A stretch of 64,000 nt of DNA from Gnetum montanum (taxonomy: Eukaryota; Streptophyta; Gnetopsida; Gnetales; Gnetaceae). The DNA is taken from the NCBI GenBank assembly GCA_015680685.1, contig MNCI01036159.1:13675-77674 (forward strand), read 5' to 3'. This document shows positions 57,131 to 64,000 of this stretch, piece after piece (position 1 is the stretch's first letter; every line of letters begins with the position of its first letter). Position numbers and translations under genes: made by a program. A model generated the notes under the pieces. It was not told the origin of the DNA, made no database searches, and was given only the letters and a program-made list of their open reading frames with translations.

Positions 57131-57800
57131 TTTCTTGTTGAGATGGTGCATCATCTTATTGGAAATTTTCTATTGCTAGTGCTAGTTCTAGAATTTGTTA
57201 AATAGATTCCATCTCTACCTCTTCTCTAAGAGGATTTGTGGTGTGGGTTCCAAGTGGTTCTTCTTGGGCTTGTTCTTAGCCCCTTCTCATTCTAAGCTAT
57301 TTCTTCCTTGGTTGAGATGGTCTTACTTCCTATGTGTATTTTCCTTTTGGTGCAATCTATAGTCACCACACATCCATGGATTAGTAGATGTAATGTATAA
57401 CTTTAAATTCTTGAATACCTTTTCTCCTTAGTTAGTTACACTTTGGCTAAGGTTGGACCATGGTAGGCTGATTATTTTATTAATTATGTACTAATTTTTA
57501 TTGTAAATGTCACTGAAGCTTATTAGAAAGGTTTAACTCTTGTAATTTGGTATTTAATAGTTGACTTTTTAGTTAAACCTTTGTGGGAGTTAGAAAAATG
57601 GTAAATTTTTTTTATAAAAAATAGCACATTTGTGGTCCCCATGATCAAGAGCATACCTCTAGTAGCTACAAGGTTGAAGAATGGAGTTATTTAGATAAAC
57701 AATTAGGAATTTATGGTCTCTAGAAGGTTTTTGGCTCTACAAATTTGAGAAACTCCCTTGGCATTTATGAGAAAATGTGAAAATTTCAAGGTGGGGTCAT
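57131..57800 (-). other. Leader between TATA box and ORF3
   Basis: No conserved ORF recognised; Thr/Ser/Pro-coding fragments at the ORF3 side. Confidence 0.4.
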
Positions 57801-57895
57801 GCATATATATAGTATTTTTTCACTAGATTGTTGGGGTTGTGTATATGGGGCCTCGTATATGCATCTACTCTATTGAAGGGGCCTTGACAAATATT
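57801..57895 (-). promoter_or_regulatory. U3-like segment and TATA box ahead of ORF3
   Basis: The minus strand reads GTCAAGGCCCCTTCAATAGA, then GCATATACGAGGCCCCATAT and ACTATATATATGCATGACC (TATA at 57801-57813). TATATATATGCA is the same as at 48331 in the sister element. GTCAAGGCCCCTT resembles GACAAGCCCCCTT of its own LTR U3. Confidence 0.45.
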
Positions 57896-58940
57896 TAATA
57901 AAATATAAGAAAAATTTCAATAAATTTGGATCCATGGAGTCCCAAAAAAGTCGAAAATATGATGAAATCATTGAAGAGGATCTTTGAAAGCTTAAAAACT
58001 CAAAAATTTGATGTAGAATGTGTTTATTAAATAAAATATGTAAAGGAGCACATGGTTTGATGTAGAAGATGGGTGTACAAAAGATTCTGATCATGTTTGT
58101 TTTCATTTGTTTTTGTTTTTTTTTTCTTTTTGGATGGGAACCACACCATGCAAAGACTTTATTTAACTTCTTGTTATTGGTTGACACAAAATGGTAAGAA
58201 GTCTATGAAAATAGTGATGCACTCAAGCAAGTAGAAGAGTACAAAGAGTATTGAGTTCCTTTGAAGTCACACCTTGTGCAAACCTTTAAATCCTTCCCAA
58301 TTCCAGAAACTACCAAGGTCACGAATTTATTGAAAATTTATTTAATGAAAAGGAATCTCAAACTTCCAAAACAAGAAGGACCATAGAGTTTATGGATGGG
58401 TGGATGTTGTGGACCCATTGCCTATTCCATGAAATAGAAACCATGACTTAGCCATCAACACTAAAGTTGAAAAATAGAAACCAAACATTAGTAAACAAAA
58501 CATTAAACACAAACCACCATTAGTAGTAGCTAGAACACTACTATGTCCTATTGGCATAAAGCACGTTTATTAACAGAAATTAGAAAATCACACTAAAATA
58601 AAGTAAAATATATAAGAAAGTATAAAATATTCAAGAAAGATCCAAATGTACTAATGATGGTGTTAAACAAAAAATGGTGTGAAATCCAAAAGGTGTAAAA
58701 TAAACAAATTACAAAGATAAAAATGTGTAAAACAAAAAATAGAGAAAATGAGGAGCTACATATATATTAGCACAGATGGCCTTCTTCCCCATGATTAAGT
58801 TGGAAGGATGAGATTTGAAAAATTGAGCATGGTTGTCCATCCATTGAGGTATTTATTGCACTGGCTTGCTTGGGCTCATGGAAAGGCTTTATCTATTAGA
58901 TGTTGATCAACTACTTTTTATTTGGATTCTTAGGTTTGTA
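57896..58940 (-). other. Non-coding block after pol
   Basis: The minus strand is T-rich at 58560-58740, as after pol in the sister element, with the GCATGGTGTGGTTCC plus oligo(A) module at 58105-58155. No conserved ORF. Confidence 0.45.
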
Positions 58941-59860
58941 TATGATCATGGACCCAGAAGGAAATGTTTTATTAATTATATGAGATCCTTTCCATAATGT
59001 TTGGAATTTATTTTTTTGAGGTAAGTGTGTAGGATTCTAATTGAGAACCTTATCTCTTGGTTGAAATTTCAATTTTTGTACTCTAAGATCATGTTGTTGC
59101 TTGCTCAATGCCTTGCGCACTTCATTCAAGGATACAACTACTAATCGATTTTGGTCTAGAATAGTTTGGTTTATCAATCTTTCTTTTTGTTCCAGACTTA
59201 GGTCAAGGTCTAGGTCACAAGCTATTGAAAGTGTACGAAGCTTATATTGAATTGGGAGTGTTGGAAGTTTTCCATACACTAGCTCATAGGGAGAGTAGCC
59301 AATAGAGAGTTTTCATGTTGACCGGTAAGCCCAAAGAACATCATTGATTTTTGTGCCCTAGTCTCTCCTATATTGGCTAATAGTTCTTATTGGAATCTTT
59401 GTAATATCTTTGTTAGTTATCTTTACTTGACCATTGGCTCGTGGGTAATAGGGTGTTGCTAATTTTTGTTCAACACTCAAGCATTGCATGATTTCTTGAA
59501 AAGTGGCACATGTAAAATAAGTTCCATTGTTAGAAATTATTGCACATGACATCCCAAACCTATTTACAACATTTTTTTATACAAATTGAGTACCAGTGGA
59601 TGATGTACAGTTAGTAACAAATATTGCTTCTGTGCACTTGGTATAGTTGTCAATGGCAACAATTATGTATGCCTTCTTATTGGACATGGATGTGATAGGA
59701 ACTATGAAGTTAATGCCCCATATGTCAAAGGGATCTAGTGGTTGAATCCACTATTGATGATCCTCCATTCATGTGATCATTCCATCATCTTATTAAGAGT
59801 ACTCACAAGGTCAGATAAATTGATGGGCATCCCTATAGATTGTGGGCCAATAGTATCCTA
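58940..59860 (-). pseudogene. Ty3 integrase
   Basis: HHCC part near 59850-59780 (GHYVGGCMVIKILMVGYYWP). Core: FDIWGINFIVPITSMSN (first Asp now Asn, 59720), AIISNNGTYFTCATF (second Asp now Asn), YYPRANGQVKITNKDI (catalytic Glu now Lys, 59430). The open C-terminal frame 59037-59279: LRTLSIACDLDLDLSLEQKE and HDLRVQKLKFQPRDKVLN. The end GQPCSIFQISSFQL is at about 58800. All three catalytic positions are changed. Confidence 0.85.
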
Positions 59861-59989
59861 CCATCAGGATTTTTATGACCATGCATCCCCCAACATAGTG
59901 GCCTTCATAAGGATTATCATGAATATCCTAGAGAACACATAATTGATCTACATTAGACTAGGCCATCAACACATACCTTGTAAAGATGT

Positions 59990-60860
59990 TTGTTGATTTT
60001 CATGAAGTGCTTAGCTTGATGAAGAAATTGTTGTTTCTTCCTATGATATTGTGGCATCTCTTGAGTGAGAAGATAAGTAAGGATGCCATCATACCATTTT
60101 TCTTCTGTAGGCATCTATTCTTTTATTATAGTAAAAAATAGGAGTTCATGATATGAAATGGTCTGGACTAATTAGGTGCTCATAGAATTGGAGTCTTTAT
60201 GAGCTTCTGCTTGAGGCTCTAGAATGGATTTTCACATTTCTTGGTCTAGATGAAGGGAGCACCTTTCTTTGTCAGCTCAACCAATGATTTTGTGATCTTA
60301 GAGAAATTCTCTATGAATCATCAACAGTAACTAATGTGTCCATAATAGGGAATCATCAAAATTATAATAGGAATGCCTAGAAATGGTGTCCAACAACTGA
60401 TTAATGAATGACAACAAAAAATGATCTTTGAATGTTACCATGTTCAATGGCCTGAAGTCACAATAAATCTACCATTTTTAATCTCTCTTTAGAACTATCA
60501 TGAGTGGGTTGATCCAATTGCTATCTACAATGGAGTAGATGAACTCTACCTTAAGGAGTTGCTCAATCTCCTCTTTGATAATTTGCTTTAATGTTGGGTT
60601 CAAATTCCATTGTGGTTGCCTCCTTGGGTTCATGGATGAATCGATATAAATGTGATGCTAGCATATTCATGGATTAATTCTAGTGAGTTTAGGATATGAT
60701 CAAGCAAAGGTCATTGATCATTTATTGATCACTTCTAATAATTTTTCTTTTTGTTTAGGAGCAATCTTGGCTTTAAGTATAACTAGCTTGCCATTTTTCA
60801 AGAATGCATATTCTAGGCTAGCAAGTAGAGTTTTCAACTCTAGGTACTCTTGCTTAAAAT
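59990..60860 (-). pseudogene. Ty3 RT with internal deletion
   Basis: The minus strand starts NGKLVILKAKIAPKQKEKLL (60800), then EQLLKVEFIYSIVDSNWINP, a decayed KWxxCIDF, FRPLNMVTFKDHFLLSFINQ and LLDTISRHSYYNF. It then jumps to CFIENF-equivalent codons (60320), so the palm with the MDD box is deleted. The connection region (KSLVEL-type, TPIL) and HLYKVCVDGLV lead into integrase. Confidence 0.75.
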
Positions 60861-61179
60861 TTTTAGGGATATCCAACTCTACCTAATTGGTATCAGCATT
60901 TTCATATTAAAAGAGTTGGTAATGAACTTGCTCAAGTTCATCCATGCCAGTGACATAGGCACATGTTAGGCTCACAGCAAGTTCCATGCATATTATGCTG
61001 CTATCAAAATCTGTGGTTAGTCACTAGGTGCCCTCTTATTTTGTGGTTGCTACATATAGACATCTTTGAATATTTGCTTCTTGTGCATACTACTTACATG
61101 CAAAAAGAGATGCTTGTTTTACTACCCAAAGTTTCTACACATAATTGTACCCTATATCCTTGTACGTGATGCATGTAAC

Positions 61180-61580
61180 TCATCTCTTCTCAATCTTTCC
61201 AAATGCATTTTCTTTGGAGATTTCTAAGGAAAGATCTCTAATGTCCATTTTTGCATCTATAGTACTTAGCCATGTTCTTCCAATAATGATTGGGAACTTC
61301 CCCTTGCAATTTTCAATCTTGATTCGTAGGAGGTTGATGGGATAAGGCCATCCATAGACAGTGGTCATAATGTCTTCAACTAGTTCCAATGGAATAGTGA
61401 TGGACTGGTCTATCAATTCTAATATGATATTGCTCTTCTTCAGATGTGATAGGTTCTAGGTAGTATACATCTCATGAAAAACCAAATTCACATCAAAACC
61501 TAAATCAAGAAGATCCTTACATGGTACATGTTCAACAATATGTAGATAGATAAGGGGACTTTCAAGATTAGCTAATTTCC
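61180..61580 (-). pseudogene. Ty3 aspartic protease remnant
   Basis: The minus strand PLIYLHIVEHVPCKDLLDLG has DLG in place of DSG. The open frame 61180-61416 reads ITIPLELVEDIMTTVYGWPY, IENCKGKFPIIIGRTWLST. Confidence 0.8.
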
Positions 61581-64000
61581 TAGGAAGGTTGCTAGCTTGG
61601 ATATAATTAGATACAACATGAGTAAGCATGATAGTATGGATTTTGGGTGGTATTTGATTTGAAGAGGACTTGATAGAATGATTTGCAAAGAATGAAGCAG
61701 GAGTAGTGTGGCTAGCTACCTAAGTCAGTGAAGGATTAGTAGGGCTCGTAGATCAAAAGAAAGGTCTTTCATGAGCATGAGGTACTAGATCCCTTGGTTG
61801 ATAAACCAGTTGTAGGTTGATGGCCTTGGTAGCATTACGTTGCTACGGCTAGGCTACAAGTTCATCCTACATAGGTGGAATAGGTAGTAGTTAGGTTGAG
61901 GATAGAGGAACATGTGCAAGAATAGGAGGAGGATAAGGATAAAATGTGGCATCCCTTTTGGAATGTGGAGAATTAGTTCTATAGTACTTAGGAGGGTAGT
62001 AGTGATGCTAGAAGGAAGAAGTGTGACTAGAAAAGTCACATGGAGATAGTGGTTAATAAACATAACACCCATATGGATCTGGTTGCCTGTAAGGGTATTA
62101 CTACCTTGGTGGTGGCATCCCTCATGACTATGGTTGGTGCCACTATTGGTATTTCTTGTACGATTATGGTGATGTTCCACTTGAATAATATTGCCACTAT
62201 TGATGGAACTTCTTGGGAGTGCCTTGAGGATAAGGAAACCTTTGGGTGCTTACCTTCTTGCTAGTTGTGGATTTAAAGCATACATTCTAGACTCTTGTAA
62301 GAGTGACATGATGGGACAACATCCCTTGGGATGTTCATATTGGTATATGTCACACCCACCACCACCCTTTAATTTAGTTTCTACAACTTCACCTATTGTA
62401 GCAACTTTAGCCTTGTTCCTTCCGTAGGCACATTCAGCTTCTTTTTGCCTCTTGCAGTTGCGATTACTACTCTACTTTCTTGATTATTTGGTGATTTTCA
62501 AAGTAGTTTAAAATTTTTCATCCAATGAATCCCACATTTTATCCACCTTGGCAAAAATTTTAGATATAGATTTTTGGATTGGAAAGGTCTTTCTATTGAC
62601 CGTCTCATCAAGAGGTGGTTCTTCCTCATTGTTGTAAAATTAGACTTTCTTCTTGCTATTGGAAGGATTCCTATTGTATTCCTCTACACTTTCTCATTTT
62701 CTCAACTCTCTTTCGTTTGCTACCTACTCAATTATCCATTGGATTTGATGGACTTAAAGTTCTGAGAGTCTCCCTTGGGCATAAACTATAAGAGTTCTCC
62801 TTATTTTCAATCTAAGTCCATCAATGATATGGCAAAGTTGTTCCCTTTAAGAATAACTGTGATTAGGGAATTAGTGTATGAGAGAATACTATTTGTCCAT
62901 GATGATGTCCAAGGGTTCATGGTTTCCTTACATCTATTATTTGATCTTCCTTCTTAGATTAGACACTTTGGTATACATTTGATACTTATCATTAAATAGC
63001 TCTAGCACTGTACTCCACCTACTGATAGATTCTAGCTCTAAGGATTGGTACTAGCTTTCTACTTCCTTGATGAGCATCTTGGGGAATAGTTTTAATTTCT
63101 ACAAATTATTTTCAATATTTTATAAGGCACAGGTATCATGAAAATCTTGGAGATGTATTTGTGAATCAGAGTTATATCCCCCCTCAAATTTGGAAATATT
63201 GTTCATATCAAGTCATTTAATCTGACTACCTTTCACATGCTTGGTTGGAATTTTTATAGCATTTGCAATATTTAGCATGCTTCAAGTTGCTAGCGAAGGT
63301 TTATCATCATCATTATTTTGTTGTTATCGATGATGTCTTCTATTACCCCTTCATTCATTATGGGCTCGGTGATCATTATTGTTATCTTGTTGGTCACCTC
63401 CATCATGGTTATTCCTATTGCGGTGTTTGTTAGAACTAAAATAGGAAGAAGAAAAAGATGTAAATGAAGAGGAAAAATATAGAGGAGGACCACCACCACC
63501 ATGATGTCTACCAATTTCCCTTTAGTTTTNCAATATGGAGGAGGACTACCACCACCATGATGTCTACCAATTTCCATTTAGTTTTCATGGCCACATTCAT
63601 CGATTTTCTTATCCTCTTGATGCTTATCTAAGCCTCTACCTTGACTACCATCTTTGCTTGAACCTATATTGTTGATAGTAGATCATAGATTTAGAGCCAT
63701 ACCCCCATAATTAGTAACAAGGGGTGGAGAATTTTCATGTTGAGAGCCCCTTGGGGAAGGGTCCTCATTGTCATCTTGATTTAGCACAAACAAGGGATTG
63801 GTGAACCATTTACCCTTGATAAACTCATGCTGCTTCTCCTAGTGTTGATCTCTTATGTGTTGGGTTTCAGTGGGACTATAGTCTTGGTAGTATTAATCAT
63901 GCACAACATACTCCTTTTGAATATATTGGATGTCTAACTTCTTAAGAGTTTGAAGTAGCATCTTGATGTAGGATGAAGGTGAAGTTAGGTAGATACTCAT
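61580..64000 (-). pseudogene. Ty3 gag remnant, N-terminus beyond window
   Basis: Core 63200-62860: FEGGYNSDSQIHLQDFHDTC, IENNL, FPKMLIKEVES, LELFNDKYQMYTKV. Then IHXFPNHSYS and RLKIRRTLI (62800). At about 62300-62360 CDIYQYEHPKGCCPIMSLLQ is the knuckle-like motif with its second Cys as Tyr. 61854-62180 is open but His/Thr/Leu-rich, out of the gag frame. The N-terminal HHGGGSPPPY (63480-63590) is duplicated. Confidence 0.75.
63477..63585. repeat. 56-bp tandem duplication flanking an N
   Basis: Two copies of a unit containing ACCACCACCATGATGTCTAC and CAATTTCC(C/A)TTTAGTTTT differ at about three bases. The single N at 63530 sits at their junction, so a mis-assembly is possible. Confidence 0.85.

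Larger units (their letters stand above)
53888..64000 (-). mobile_element. Ty3 (Athila/Tat-like) element, 5' end beyond window
   Basis: Minus strand: gag (to 64000), protease, RT with a large deletion, integrase, T-rich block, TATA box, ORF3, purine tract and partial 3' LTR (53888-54258). Its text is closest to 40297-52898 in gag, integrase and ORF3 (SAPKEL, PFPCLIRKIY). Confidence 0.85.

Overview
The window is intergenic plant nuclear DNA made almost entirely of old, nested LTR and non-LTR retrotransposons. I find no intact host gene, tRNA, rRNA or bacterial-type feature. Low GC, abundant TG/CA in place of CG, Gln and Trp codons turned into stops (CAA/CAG/TGG to TAA/TAG), elements of 9-12 kb and visible nesting fit a large, slowly purged plant genome. 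A gymnosperm is my best guess, but nothing here proves the lineage. Two assembly gaps (21495-21743 and 53192-53887) and two single Ns (32450, 63530) interrupt it.

Layout. 60-1149 (-): LINE ORF1 remnant (DUF4283 plus zinc knuckle). 1419-10503 (+): Ty1-copia element whose reverse transcriptase is broken at the YIDD motif by 4615-9979 (-), a head-to-tail array of four LTRs and three short internal regions of an Athila/Tat-like Ty3 element. 10551-16779: piled-up remnants, namely a Ty3 LTR with PBS and gag (+), a Del-like LTR start, an unidentified acidic ORF, a copia-like LTR, and a minus-strand chromovirus gag with PBS. The LTR of that chromovirus (from 16780) is split by 17469-22193 (+), a gag-protease element lacking reverse transcriptase whose 3' LTR carries a fragment of host cytosolic pyruvate kinase. 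22194-26740: decayed LTR and AT-rich DNA, then a possible LINE ORF1. 26741-36826 (-): a structurally complete Ty3 element with a perfect 5-bp target duplication (GATAT) but no reverse transcriptase or integrase, sitting against LINE sequence that continues at 36832-39950 (+). 40297-52898 (+): the most complete Athila/Tat-like element (gag, protease, RT, integrase, long non-coding block, third ORF). 53888 to the window end (-): another member, running off the right edge.

How the parts relate. The four minus/plus Ty3 groups (4615-9979, 26741-36826, 40297-52898, 53888-64000) share TGATGA...TCATCA LTRs of about 0.87 kb, a PBS matching tRNA-Asp, a purine tract preceded by a CTCGAGGAC-like motif, and a coiled-coil third ORF (ORF3) downstream of pol. 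The most interesting signal is in the block between pol and ORF3. Each long copy has a TATA box there, preceded by sequence built like that copy's own LTR U3. In 26741-36826 this is a tandem GATATCA/CCAATATCA repeat that also occurs in its LTRs. I read this as a possible internal promoter for ORF3, analogous in position to the internal promoter of foamy viruses. The second highlight is the pyruvate kinase fragment lying inside an LTR.
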